From the NCBI RefSeq assembly GCF_018494035.1, contig NZ_JABBFO010000001.1, positions 124,001 through 188,000 of the forward strand: 64,000 nucleotides of DNA. Direction: 5' to 3'. The position numbers and the translations under genes were made by a program. This stretch comes from Rosenbergiella australiborealis. GTDB taxonomy: Bacteria > Pseudomonadota > Gammaproteobacteria > Enterobacterales > Enterobacteriaceae. Under the pieces are notes generated by a model. That model was not told the DNA's origin and made no database searches. It saw only the letters and a program-made list of their open reading frames with translations. Positions within the stretch are counted from its first letter, which is position 1, and every line of letters starts with the position of its first letter. Positions 17,419-25,417 of this stretch are shown here, in pieces.

Positions 17419-17853
17419 TCAAAATTCCCTATCAACAATCATATAACCATTAAATCGTAATGAGCATTCATTGTTATTTTTTAAGCTTGATGCAATAAAT
17501 ATATTTTTCTGATTTTTTATATTACGGTAAGTATATTTGGCAACAACAATTTTTACATCTTTTGTCGTATAACCTTCTACATAGTCATCCTTGCTGAGCA
17601 CATCTAAGGGCTGATGTTTGTAATCGTAATCAGCCAGTTTTTCAGCATAAAATTTTGAGATTGGCAATACAGATAGGACTTCGACGGTTACGTTATTTCT
17701 AATTATCTGATTTGGGCTAATTTTTAGATCTTTGATGATAGCATCGGTTAAATCTATATACATCGAGGCACCGACTTTGGCGCATCCTACATTGTTGCTT
17801 GCAATAGTTTGCACAGATACTAGCCATAAAATTATTCCAATAATTTTTTTCAC
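17419..17853 (-). CDS. Tldi1-type periplasmic immunity protein
   Basis: A 144-residue exported protein (signal peptide MKKIIGIILWLVSVQTIAS) of the same family as 16790-17224. It overlaps the upstream L,D-transpeptidase effector by 4 bp (ATGA), so the two are co-translated. Tldi1 proteins protect Salmonella from the periplasmic peptidoglycan effector Tlde1, and the periplasmic location here fits. Conserved blocks are VGCAKVGASMYI, VLSVLPISKFYAEKL, AKYTYRNIKNQKNIFI and ECSLRFNGY. The family link is by context and recognition, not by search. Confidence 0.72.
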   Translation of the reverse strand: MKKIIGIILWLVSVQTIASNNVGCAKVGASMYIDLTDAIIKDLKISPNQIIRNNVTVEVLSVLPISKFYAEKLADYDYKHQPLDVLSKDDYVEGYTTKDVKIVVAKYTYRNIKNQKNIFIASSLKNNNECSLRFNGYMIVDREF

Positions 17854-18218
17854 TGTTCTACCTCAAGTAAGGTAATACCCGATTCGGCTAACATTTTTCT
17901 ATAAAAGAAATCTAAAATAATACACCCATCCGAAGCCTCGCCAGGATGTGTTTGACTGTCACCATGGATCATAAAACCGCCTCGACCACACATCTGGTTG
18001 GAGGGAGAAGGCGTCAGTCTTAGTGTCCAACGGCCTGTTTTCGGATGATGGAAAGGTCTGCCGATGGTATAGGATCCTTTAGGTATGGGCCCTTTAGATT
18101 TCACACACTGGTGGTCACTATTATCTTGATAGCCGGGGCGGCCTGAGTATTTTGCTGAAAACCGATAATGTCCATTAAGCAAAAACTGTTTAGTATTGAC
18201 GCGATATAACCATGCCAT
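17850..18218 (-). CDS. Tlde1-type L,D-transpeptidase effector (DUF2778)
   Basis: A 122-residue protein with the DUF2778/Tlde1 layout: MAWLYRVNTKQFLLNGHYRF, then SKGPIPKGSYTIGRPFHHP, and the active-site region FMIHGDSQTHPGEASDGCII with His85 and Cys99, corresponding to the His and Cys of L,D-transpeptidases. Tlde1 acts in the target periplasm by trimming or altering peptidoglycan tetrapeptides after T6SS delivery. I use the ATG at 18218 (AGGGATAGAG before it); a GTG lies one codon upstream. The immunity gene follows with a 4-bp overlap. This is the only apparently intact effector of the minus-strand modules. Confidence 0.78.
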   Translation of the reverse strand: MAWLYRVNTKQFLLNGHYRFSAKYSGRPGYQDNSDHQCVKSKGPIPKGSYTIGRPFHHPKTGRWTLRLTPSPSNQMCGRGGFMIHGDSQTHPGEASDGCIILDFFYRKMLAESGITLLEVEQ

Positions 18219-18677
18219 CACTCTATCCCTAAGTTTTGGTTATCATCATAGTGTTATAAAGTTTCAGTTTGATTTTGTATAGCCGATTATTTTTAGAATA
18301 GAATTATTTATCAGTTTTTATCCTAATAGCTATAAGGTTATCGTTAGTGAGTGGGAATCGATTAGTTTAGATGGCTTATTAAGTCGGTGTAAAACTAAGG
18401 ATAATTTCTCTTTATGAGATTATTGGTAGAAACAGAAAATCATAATCAAAACAAGAATGATAAGGGTTAGTGAGGTGTATCTTTTCATCGTTTATGAAGC
18501 GGGAGTAATTTTTCGCGATACGGCGTGGCAAAGAGAAGTATTTTCATCATAACCCTCCTGACTGTTCATACTACTATAGAGTGGTAATTAAGGATTTATT
18601 GAGAGGACGATTACAGATGAAGTTAATATTTTTGATAAAAAAGATTGAGGGGAAGGTATGAAGAGGGGGGTTGAAGT
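18219..18677. other. AT-rich gap at the right side of the island
   Basis: No convincing coding frame on either strand. It holds the promoter side of the Tlde1 module (minus strand). I looked for a repeat of the leuX 3' end here and did not find one, so the right boundary of the island is undefined. Confidence 0.5.
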
Positions 18678-18718
18678 ATCGCCCAGTAAGTATAATTTAT
18701 CATGCTTCACTGGGCGAT
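18678..18718 (-). terminator. Hairpin after mesD
   Basis: ATCGCCCAGT (18678-18687) pairs perfectly with ACTGGGCGAT (18709-18718) around a 21-nt loop, 11 bp past the mesD stop. There is no strong T run, so it is a probable but not ideal terminator. Confidence 0.5.
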
Positions 18719-18729
18719 TAGAGAGTGAC

Positions 18730-19761
18730 TTATTTATTCAATAATTCATTACGAACAATCGCAGCGCCGGCACTTAGCGCACGTAATTTAGCATTAGCGA
18801 TATCACGAGATAGCGGTGTCATCCCGCAGTTAGTACTTGGATAAAGCTTATCCGCGTCAACAAATTGTAATGCCTTGCGCAGCGTTTCAGCCACTTCTTC
18901 TGGTGTCTCGATTTCGTTGGTGGCCACATCAATGGCACCGACCATCACTTTCTTGCCGCGGATTAATTCGATTAAGTCCATCGGTACGCGGGAATTATGA
19001 CACTCCAGAGAGACGATATCGATATTCGATTTTTGTAACTTTGGAAAAATCTCTTCGTATTGACGCCACTCTTCGCCGAGGGTCTTTTTCCAATCGGTAT
19101 TTGCTTTAATACCGTAGCCATAGCAAATATGGACCGCCGTCTCGCATTTTAAGCCTTCGATAGCTCTCTCTAAAGCTGCGATGCCCCATTCGTTGACTTC
19201 ATCGAAGAACACGTTAAATGCAGGTTCGTCGAATTGGATGATATCGATACCCACTGCTTCTAGCTCTTTCGCTTCTTGGTTTAAGATCTTAGCGAATTCC
19301 CATGCCAGTTTTTCGCGGCTCTTGTAATGCCCATCATACAGGGTATCAATCATGGTCATTGGACCAGGAAGTGCCCATTTAATCGGCTTATCGGTCAGCT
19401 GACGTAAGCGTTTTGCGTCTTCAACAAATACCGATTTTGGACGAGAAACAGGGCCGACTACGGAAGGAACACTCGCTTCATAGCGGTTACGGATTTTGAC
19501 GATTTCGCGTTTTTCAAAATCAACGCCGTCTAAGTGTTCGATAAAAGTAGTCACGAAGTGTTGGCGTGTTTGTTCACCATCGCTCACGATATCGATGCCA
19601 GCGCGTACTTGATCATCTAAGCAAAGGCGTAACGCATCGTTTTTACCATCGATCAGTTCTTGGCCTTCTAGCTTCCAGGGTGACCATAATTTTTCTGGCT
19701 CAGCAATCCAAGACGGTTTCGGTAAGCTGCCCGCTGTGGAGGTAGGGAGTAAAATTTTCAT
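18730..19761 (-). CDS. mesD: Folate-independent methionine synthase MesD (MetE C-terminal type)
   Basis: A 343-residue protein equal to the catalytic C-terminal barrel of MetE without the N-terminal folate-binding half. Zinc and homocysteine site elements are visible: HICYGYG, SLECHNSR and STNCGMTPLSRD, with DGEQTRQHF near the N-terminus and QFDEPAF in the middle. Such short MetE proteins encoded beside a DUF1852 gene have been described as MesD, a methionine synthase that needs the DUF1852 partner MesX and does not use methyl-folate. The partner lies 27 bp upstream in the same operon, which supports this assignment over a generic MetE fragment. Confidence 0.85.
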   Translation of the reverse strand: MKILLPTSTAGSLPKPSWIAEPEKLWSPWKLEGQELIDGKNDALRLCLDDQVRAGIDIVSDGEQTRQHFVTTFIEHLDGVDFEKREIVKIRNRYEASVPSVVGPVSRPKSVFVEDAKRLRQLTDKPIKWALPGPMTMIDTLYDGHYKSREKLAWEFAKILNQEAKELEAVGIDIIQFDEPAFNVFFDEVNEWGIAALERAIEGLKCETAVHICYGYGIKANTDWKKTLGEEWRQYEEIFPKLQKSNIDIVSLECHNSRVPMDLIELIRGKKVMVGAIDVATNEIETPEEVAETLRKALQFVDADKLYPSTNCGMTPLSRDIANAKLRALSAGAAIVRNELLNK

Positions 19762-19788
19762 AACAGGTGACCTTATTGTTTTAATTTA

Positions 19789-20769
19789 TTAGAGGACTTG
19801 CTGAGCTGACCATTGTTCAAGTTGTGCTTCGTTCGGCTTGATAAAATATTCTTCGGTAAATTTACCTTGTTCGGTCGCCAAACGCGTACGTTCTTCACGG
19901 TCGTATTCAATAACGGTTAATGAATGATCTTGATGATTCAATGCCGGTTGATAACGTAATCCTGCCGGTGAGTTGGCATTATAAATTTCAGGACGATAGA
20001 TTTTTTGGAATGTTTCCATCGTACTAATGGTACTGATTAATTCAAAGTTACTGTAATCACTGAGTAGATCACCGTGGAAATAGAAGGCTAAAGGTGCAAC
20101 GCTATTTGCAGGCATGAAATAACGAACATGTAACCCCATTTTTTCAAAGTAATAGTCAGTGAGTGATGGCGCATCTTGTTGATATTCAATCCCTAATACT
20201 GGATGAACATTCCCCGTACGGTGATATACGTTTTTACTGGAAACGCTTAAACAAATAACGGGTTGCTTGCTGAAATGCTGGGCATAAACTTCAGAATCGA
20301 CGAAAGCCTTGAAGATATTACCGTGTAACACACCATAATTATCAGGGATGGAAAAATTCTCTTTATTCTTATTAAAGTCTGGAAGTACTACGCTGAAATC
20401 GTAATCACGGACGTATGAAGAGAAGTTGTTACCCACGATGCCTTCAATATGTTGACCGGTTTTGGTGTCGACAATAGTGGTCTTAAGGATTTCAATCACA
20501 GGAAAACTATCGTCACTGCCTGCATGAATTTCCATGCCTACAGAAATAATATCCAGTTCAACGGCATACCGGTCAGAATTTGGATTATCCCAAGTGACTA
20601 AAGAATTAAAACGGTTGTTGATCATCGTTAAAGCGTTACGCAAGTTTTGTTGGCGTTTTTCGCCTCTCGCTAAGTTAGCGAAATTAGTCGTGATGCGTGT
20701 GCTTTCTGACGGATTGTAATGCTCATCTAAGCGAAGGCTCTTAATACTAAAGGAAAATGCGTTATTCAT
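19789..20769 (-). CDS. mesX: MesX (DUF1852), partner of MesD
   Basis: DUF1852 protein, reported as required for MesD-dependent methionine synthesis and suspected of an oxygen-linked role in supplying the methyl group. The start at 20769 gives MNNAFSFSIKSLRLDEHY, the usual N-terminus (326 residues); a longer frame to 20811 begins with a non-conserved basic stretch. Typical segments are STRITTNFANLARGEKRQQNLRNAL, SVGMEIHAGSDDSFPVIEI, and YDREERTRLATEQGKFTEEYF near the C-terminus. It is the first gene of a mesX-mesD operon. I see no clear MetJ or MetR box upstream. Confidence 0.85.
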   Translation of the reverse strand: MNNAFSFSIKSLRLDEHYNPSESTRITTNFANLARGEKRQQNLRNALTMINNRFNSLVTWDNPNSDRYAVELDIISVGMEIHAGSDDSFPVIEILKTTIVDTKTGQHIEGIVGNNFSSYVRDYDFSVVLPDFNKNKENFSIPDNYGVLHGNIFKAFVDSEVYAQHFSKQPVICLSVSSKNVYHRTGNVHPVLGIEYQQDAPSLTDYYFEKMGLHVRYFMPANSVAPLAFYFHGDLLSDYSNFELISTISTMETFQKIYRPEIYNANSPAGLRYQPALNHQDHSLTVIEYDREERTRLATEQGKFTEEYFIKPNEAQLEQWSAQQVL

Positions 20770-21066
20770 TATTATTGGTATCCTAATTCTGTTGTGATGC
20801 CTGATCCGCACGCCGGCTTTAATTGTTCTTTGAGCGCGCTGAGTTCAGTGATACATGCTGTCTGCCGCCAATGACTTATTTATGCCAGAGTCGAGGCGAC
20901 AGGGGAAGTGACTTAATTTCATTTCTGTATGAGTCATCTTCATGTTGCAAAATGCTCAAGATTATATCGGTACTATACTGAGAGATGAATAATAACCGTT
21001 ACATCTATTTAATTGATTTTATTTATTTTTATTGAAATCTCAGTTGTAAGCTGGCGGTACATGGTG
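20770..21066. other. Intergenic region between mesX and the MocR gene
   Basis: About 300 bp holding the mesX promoter (minus strand) and the 3' flank of the MocR gene. No MetJ (AGACGTCT) or clear MetR palindrome is visible and no other gene is supported. Confidence 0.45.
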
Positions 21067-22530
21067 CTAGGTAGGCGATAAGAACTGTTGAATAATATTC
21101 ACTAATCGCTCAACGGCATCAGCGATCGATGACGTTTCAGTGTTACCGTAGCCAATCACCAATCCAGATTGTTTTTGCTGTGGATCCTGAAAATATTGAG
21201 AGTAAGCTCGCACACCTAACCGCTGCTGATTGGCTGCCGCCGCAATAGAGATATCATCACTGTTACTAGGTAGACGTAACGTGAGATGCATTCCCGATTT
21301 TCCCCCAAGAATATTGTAGTCAGAAAAATAGGTATTTAAGGCTCGGCGAAGCGCTGTCTGGCGTTGTCGGTAGAGCCTACGCATACGAGCAAGATGACGA
21401 GCAAACTCACCACTGTCGATAAAATCAGCCAGTGCAACTTGTTGTAAGCGATTGCTACTTCTAAAAATTTCATGCAGTACGGATTCGGCTTGCTCGATAA
21501 CCGTAGCAGGAAGAACGATGAAGCCTAAGCGTAGTGTAGGGAAAAGGGTTTTACTGAACGATCCAATATAAATAATGGGCGCGTCCTTGGTAATGCCCTG
21601 CATCGATGCGATGGGTTCTCCTTGGTGACGAAACTCCCCGTCGTAATCGTCCTCAATAATCCAACTACCGTGTTGGCGTGCATGGTGGATAAGTGACAGG
21701 CGCCGAGAGATGGAAAGGACGGCGCCGGAAGGATATTGGTGGGCAGGGGTTGTATAGATTAAAGAAGGGGAAAGATGCTGCCATGTACCTTCAGGAATAT
21801 TGAGTCCTTCTTGATCAACAGGAAGGGGATGGGTAGTAAGGTTACCCCCCTGAAAGATCGTTGCCGCTGCACGATAACCTGGATCTTCGACCCAAACATG
21901 ATCACCGGGCTGCGTAAAAAGCATCACACAGAGTTCAAGTGCCTGTTTTGCCCCTTCGGTAATAATAATCTGTTCTGGCCGACAGACCACGCCTCGCGCG
22001 AGATAGAGATGCTGGGCAAGGGCTTGGCGTAAGCATTCTTCCCCTAGAGGGTGGTTAAAACCGAGTTGCGGGATATGCAGTGATTGGCAAGCGCGTTCTA
22101 AGGAACGGCGCCATTTCGCCAAGGGAAATTGACTCAAGGCGGGCATACCAGGTGATAGCATCATATTTGCTGATAGTTTCTGCCGAGCACTTAATGTCTG
22201 TACGAACCGAGTCGGAAGCGGATAAGACGTTGTGACGTGTTGCTGAGTAGGCGAGGTATTTACTGCGAGGCGGGGCGCCACGCGAGTCCCTGTTGAGTCA
22301 GTAACCACGTAACCCTGAGCAAGTAAATGTTCATAAGCGTTCACGACCGTATTACGCGATATATTTAATTCTTTAGCCAGTAACCGCGTCGGTATCAACA
22401 GCGTCCCAGCGGGAAGGTCGCCGTATAAAATAGCCTGCTGTAAACGTGTCACTAACTGCTTTTGTAATGAGGCTTTTTTCTCTCCCAAAGGCGAAGAGGT
22501 TTTATCTAAGGGTAGCGAGAAATCAAACAT
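21067..22530 (-). CDS. MocR-family transcriptional regulator (GntR HTH + aminotransferase fold)
   Basis: A 487-residue MocR/PdxR-type regulator. The N-terminal winged helix (about 20-95) reads LLIPTRLLAKELNISRNTVVNAYEHLLAQGYV. The C-terminal domain is a fold-type I PLP aminotransferase with EDPGYRAAATIFQ, IIEDDYDGEFRH and SFSKTLFPTLRLGF, whose Lys should bind PLP. Such proteins usually sense PLP or an amine and control a divergent gene. Here the divergent neighbour is a GNAT acetyltransferase, and the 104-bp spacer carries clear repeats suited to a dimeric MocR site. The effector is unknown. Confidence 0.88.
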   Translation of the reverse strand: MFDFSLPLDKTSSPLGEKKASLQKQLVTRLQQAILYGDLPAGTLLIPTRLLAKELNISRNTVVNAYEHLLAQGYVVTDSTGTRVAPRLAVNTSPTQQHVTTSYPLPTRFVQTLSARQKLSANMMLSPGMPALSQFPLAKWRRSLERACQSLHIPQLGFNHPLGEECLRQALAQHLYLARGVVCRPEQIIITEGAKQALELCVMLFTQPGDHVWVEDPGYRAAATIFQGGNLTTHPLPVDQEGLNIPEGTWQHLSPSLIYTTPAHQYPSGAVLSISRRLSLIHHARQHGSWIIEDDYDGEFRHQGEPIASMQGITKDAPIIYIGSFSKTLFPTLRLGFIVLPATVIEQAESVLHEIFRSSNRLQQVALADFIDSGEFARHLARMRRLYRQRQTALRRALNTYFSDYNILGGKSGMHLTLRLPSNSDDISIAAAANQQRLGVRAYSQYFQDPQQKQSGLVIGYGNTETSSIADAVERLVNIIQQFLSPT

Positions 22531-22535
22531 TCATA

Positions 22536-22586
22536 TGGTCCTATAAAATACCCCAGTCTTGGTACTTTAAACCCTACCAAGGGTTT
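22536..22586. promoter_or_regulatory. Probable MocR operator between the regulator and the acetyltransferase gene
   Basis: Nested repeats lie in the 104-bp divergent spacer. CTTGGTA (22558-22564) is inverted to TACCAAG (22575-22581). AAACCCT (22569-22575) is inverted to AGGGTTT (22580-22586). TGGTCCTATAAAA (22536) and TGGTACTTTAAA (22560) are near-direct repeats 24 bp apart. MocR regulators commonly bind such direct plus inverted repeats. Confidence 0.5.
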
Positions 22587-22634
22587 GTCATCTTATTGTT
22601 CTCACACCATGAACTCAGGATCATAAGGATCAGT

Positions 22635-23366
22635 ATGACGCACTATAATCAGTATCAACAGCCTATTGGTGAACCGATTGAAAATTGGCAGGGGGCACAA
22701 CGCCCAGCGAAAAAGCCGCTTAGTGGTAGATATTGTCGACTTGAGCCCATCAATGCGACTAAACATGGCGAAGATCTGTATAGGGCGTTTGCCGAGGCTA
22801 AAGACACGCGGGATTGGACCTATTTACTCTCCGGCCCTTTCGATCAGCAAGGGGATTATCTAACCTATCTTACTCATTTAGAGACACTTAACGACCCATT
22901 ACATTATGCGATTATTGATCTTACGACGCAGCGAGCGATTGGCAGTATTGCACTTATGCGGATTGATGCATTACAGGGTGTGATTGAGATTGGCAGCGTT
23001 ACTTACTCATCTAAACTTAAACGTACGCGCCTAGCTACTGAAGCCATCATATTATTATTACGTTACACGCTTGAAGACCTCGGTTATCGCCGGGTGGAGT
23101 GGAAGTGTAATGCGCTAAATCAGCCATCGCGCGCAGCAGCGCTACGCCTGGGCTTTACATACGAAGGTCTCTTTCGCCAAGCGATGGTGGTACGGGGACA
23201 CAACCGTGATACGACATGGTTTTCGATCATTGACCACGATTACCCTACGTTACAGGCGGCGTACCAGCGGTGGTTGGCCCCAGATAACTTTGATATGCAA
23301 GGACAGCAGCGACAGAAACTCAGTGTATTGATTGCACAACAGCTCGCTATCACGACTGGTCTATAA
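22635..23366 (+). CDS. GNAT acetyltransferase (RimJ/RimL-like)
   Basis: A 243-residue N-acetyltransferase. The start at 22635 has AAGGA 5 bp upstream and gives MTHYNQYQQPIGEPIENWQ, the usual N-terminus of this COG1670 branch; a longer frame from 22446 would overlap the regulator's own 5' end. Motif A lies around IGSVTYSSKLKRTRLATEAI, and the C-terminal acetyl-CoA region includes CNALNQPSRAAALRLGFTYEG. It is divergent from the MocR gene and probably its target. The substrate is unknown; proteins of this shape acetylate amino acids, small amines or ribosomal proteins. Confidence 0.85.
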   Translation: MTHYNQYQQPIGEPIENWQGAQRPAKKPLSGRYCRLEPINATKHGEDLYRAFAEAKDTRDWTYLLSGPFDQQGDYLTYLTHLETLNDPLHYAIIDLTTQRAIGSIALMRIDALQGVIEIGSVTYSSKLKRTRLATEAIILLLRYTLEDLGYRRVEWKCNALNQPSRAAALRLGFTYEGLFRQAMVVRGHNRDTTWFSIIDHDYPTLQAAYQRWLAPDNFDMQGQQRQKLSVLIAQQLAITTGL

Positions 23367-23730
23367 CCGGAGTAGCGCCGTTAGCCTTGCGTGAATAGCA
23401 GATAGCTTCGTGATGGCGATCTGCCCACTGTACCAATTGTTGTAAAGGATACAGGAAGGATTCACCCAACGTCGTCAGCCGATACTCCACACGAGTTGGA
23501 ACCTCAGCGAATACTGTGCGAGAAATATAGCCATCAAATTCTAACCGTTTTAGCGTTACCGTCAGCATCTGACGTGAAATATCACCAATTTCTCGATGCA
23601 GCTCGTTAAAACGAAATGCTTTAGTCGCCAACGATTCTAGAATCAATAAACTCCATTGGTCACCAATACGATCCAACACATCACGGATCGGACAGGGATG
23701 CCCGTATTGCGCATATTTGTTTGCCATCAC
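23350..23730 (-). CDS. HxlR-family transcriptional regulator
   Basis: A 126-residue winged-helix regulator of the HxlR family. The hallmark CPIRDVLDRIGDQWSLLIL is near the N-terminus, followed by FRFNELHREIGDISRQMLTVTLKRLEFDGYI and VEYRLTTLGES. It is divergent from the oxidoreductase at 23874, the usual arrangement for HxlR with a redox- or electrophile-related target. Its 3' end overlaps the convergent acetyltransferase gene by 17 bp. The inducer cannot be read; family members respond to aldehydes, quinones or thiol stress, and one Cys lies near the N-terminus. Confidence 0.88.
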   Translation of the reverse strand: MMANKYAQYGHPCPIRDVLDRIGDQWSLLILESLATKAFRFNELHREIGDISRQMLTVTLKRLEFDGYISRTVFAEVPTRVEYRLTTLGESFLYPLQQLVQWADRHHEAICYSRKANGATPVIDQS

Positions 23731-23751
23731 TCATCCTTCATTTGATCAAGT

Positions 23752-23769
23752 AGTCACTTTGGCGTGACT
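23752..23769. promoter_or_regulatory. Candidate HxlR operator
   Basis: AGTCAC (23752-23757) and GTGACT (23764-23769) form a 6-6-6 palindrome 21 bp upstream of the HxlR start and about 105 bp before the divergent oxidoreductase. The size fits a dimeric winged-helix site. Confidence 0.4.
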
Positions 23770-23873
23770 TAGGTGCAACAGGCCAACCTCTTGCAAAGAA
23801 TCAGGCGGCACAGTAGCATCAAATTAAGCAGTCTACAATTAAGACTAGGTTTCGTTCTCTTCAGGAGGTTTAT

Positions 23874-24485
23874 ATGGTTTCGGTTGCAGTTGTTGGTGCG
23901 TCAGGTCATGTAGGGGCACGTATTCTAAAAGAGCTTTCTCAGCGCGGTCACAGCGTCACGGCGATTGTTCGCCAGCCGGATTCCGTGCCCCATCTACCTC
24001 ATGTCACAGTAGTTCAAGGCGATATTAATGATACACAAGCGTTTATCGAGAAGTTAAGTGGTCACCAGGTTGTGGTGAGTGCGGTGAAGTTTGTACAAGT
24101 TTCACCAACGCGACTTATTGATGCGGTAAAAGCATCTGGGGTACCTCGCTATTTAGTTGTAGGCGGTGCAGGGAGTTTGGAGGTAGCACCGGGTGAGCTA
24201 CTGGTCGATCAACCTAACTTCCCAGAAGCATATTTGCCGGAGGCGCGTGCCGGCCTTGATTTTCTCAATCAACTTCGTAGCGAGAAAGCCTTAGATTGGA
24301 CCTTTATTTCTCCCTCTGCGCTATTTGAGCCGGGAGAGAGAACCGGCCATTTCCGGTTAGGGAAGGATTCATTATTAAGTAATGAGCAAGGCAGTCGCAT
24401 CTCTTTCGAGGATTTTTCGGTGGCATTAGTGGATGAAATTGAAAAACCTACCCATTCTCGTCAACGTTTTACAGTCGGTTATTAA
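23874..24485 (+). CDS. NAD(P)-binding oxidoreductase (atypical SDR)
   Basis: A 203-residue Rossmann protein with VAVVGASGHVGARILKEL at the N-terminus (GxxGxxG nucleotide site) and the NmrA/flavin-reductase-like pattern AIVRQ, VVQGDINDTQ and LVVGGAGSLEVAPG. It carries no classical Tyr-x-x-x-Lys motif, like the YwnB/YtfG-type NAD(P)H-binding family. AGGAGG lies 7 bp before the start. It is the first gene of a two-gene run with the exported SnoaL-like protein and is divergent from hxlR, so it is probably an HxlR-controlled detoxification enzyme. The substrate is unknown. Confidence 0.85.
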   Translation: MVSVAVVGASGHVGARILKELSQRGHSVTAIVRQPDSVPHLPHVTVVQGDINDTQAFIEKLSGHQVVVSAVKFVQVSPTRLIDAVKASGVPRYLVVGGAGSLEVAPGELLVDQPNFPEAYLPEARAGLDFLNQLRSEKALDWTFISPSALFEPGERTGHFRLGKDSLLSNEQGSRISFEDFSVALVDEIEKPTHSRQRFTVGY

Positions 24486-24499
24486 GGTCAGAGACGATA

Positions 24500-24967
24500 A
24501 TGCGTAATTGCAAAGCATTAGCGATTGGCGTTAGCTTACTAATAGTCAGCGCTTCACTATTCGCCGCACCGAATGATAGTGTGGCGAGCTCACAAAGTGA
24601 GGCGAATCGTCAGCTAGTCGTTACTTTCTATAATCAATTTTTTAACCGACACGATACTGATGCGGCGGCGAAAGTCGTTGCAGAGGGGTATCGTCAGCAT
24701 AATCCACAGGTATCGGATGGTAAGAAGCCTTTTGTTAGTTACTTTAAAGGTTATTTTCAGCAGCATCCGCAGTCCCATGCGCAGATTATCCGAAGCGCGG
24801 TAGACGGCGATCTTGTATGGCTACATATTCATTCTACGGAAAGTCCACAAGATCGGGGGCAGGCGATTGTCGATATCTTTCGTGTCGACCATGGGAAAAT
24901 TGTTGAGCATTGGGATGTCATTCAAGCAATACCCGAGAATGCTGCCAACGGAAATAGCATGTTCTAG
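24500..24967 (+). CDS. Exported SnoaL-like / nuclear transport factor 2-like protein
   Basis: A 155-residue protein with a signal peptide (MRNCKALAIGVSLLIVSASLFA) followed by an NTF2-like alpha+beta barrel. ANRQLVVTFYNQFFNRHDTDAA is the opening helix pattern, YRQHNPQVSDGKKPFVSYF the second, and IVDIFRVDHGKIVEHWDVIQ the closing strand typical of SnoaL-like polyketide-cyclase relatives. It is 14 bp downstream of the oxidoreductase and probably co-transcribed. The periplasmic location is unusual for an enzyme of this fold, but such exported versions are common beside HxlR loci. No substrate can be read. Confidence 0.82.
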   Translation: MRNCKALAIGVSLLIVSASLFAAPNDSVASSQSEANRQLVVTFYNQFFNRHDTDAAAKVVAEGYRQHNPQVSDGKKPFVSYFKGYFQQHPQSHAQIIRSAVDGDLVWLHIHSTESPQDRGQAIVDIFRVDHGKIVEHWDVIQAIPENAANGNSMF

Positions 24968-25072
24968 GTAATAGTGCGGTGTAATAGATAGAAAATATAA
25001 CTGTCTCCCTTGTTTCTGCGAGATGAGTTAGGTACGTTCTCTGGCGATTTATTTATTTTAAAGGAACGTCCC

Positions 25073-25417
25073 TTGCTTTATGTCTATTATTTCTTTCTAT
25101 TTATTGTCACCGCTATTGCCGAAATTATTGGCTGTTATTTACCGTGGTTAATCGTTAAGCAAGGTAAGTCTCTGGTTCTCTTTATCCCCGCGATGCTTTC
25201 ATTGTTGATTTTTTGCTTGCTGCTGACTTTGCACCCTGCGGCCGCTGGTCGTACCTATGCTGCCTATGGAGGTGTCTACATTCTTGTCGCACTAAGTTGG
25301 TTACGATGGGTTGAGGGCGTTAATCTAATACGTGACGATTACCTGGGCGCATTCGTTATTTTTCTAGGTGTTATCATCATCATGGCGCAGCCCTTATCTC
25401 GATTATTCGGCAAATAA
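25073..25417 (+). CDS. ynfA: YnfA/UPF0060 family small membrane protein
   Basis: Four-helix inner-membrane protein related to small multidrug transporters. Signature segments are [37 protein letters not shown] and [16 protein letters not shown]. The longer open frame begins at 25010, but the family starts directly before the first helix. The TTG at 25073 has AAGGA 7 bp upstream and gives 114 residues (family about 108-110), so I take TTG as the start. It is a single gene, 105 bp after the SnoaL-like gene. Substrate specificity is not established. Confidence 0.82.
   Translation: MLYVYYFFLFIVTAIAEIIGCYLPWLIVKQGKSLVLFIPAMLSLLIFCLLLTLHPAAAGRTYAAYGGVYILVALSWLRWVEGVNLIRDDYLGAFVIFLGVIIIMAQPLSRLFGK

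Noticed and set aside
9223-18700. A second att site (repeat of the leuX 3' end) to close the island
   Set aside because: I looked for GTTCAAGTCCGGCC / CTTCGGCACCA downstream and found no copy, so the right boundary is left open.
24500-25417. ynfA starting at 25010
   Set aside because: The extra 21 residues are not in the family, and a TTG with a well-placed AAGGA at 25073 gives the normal protein.
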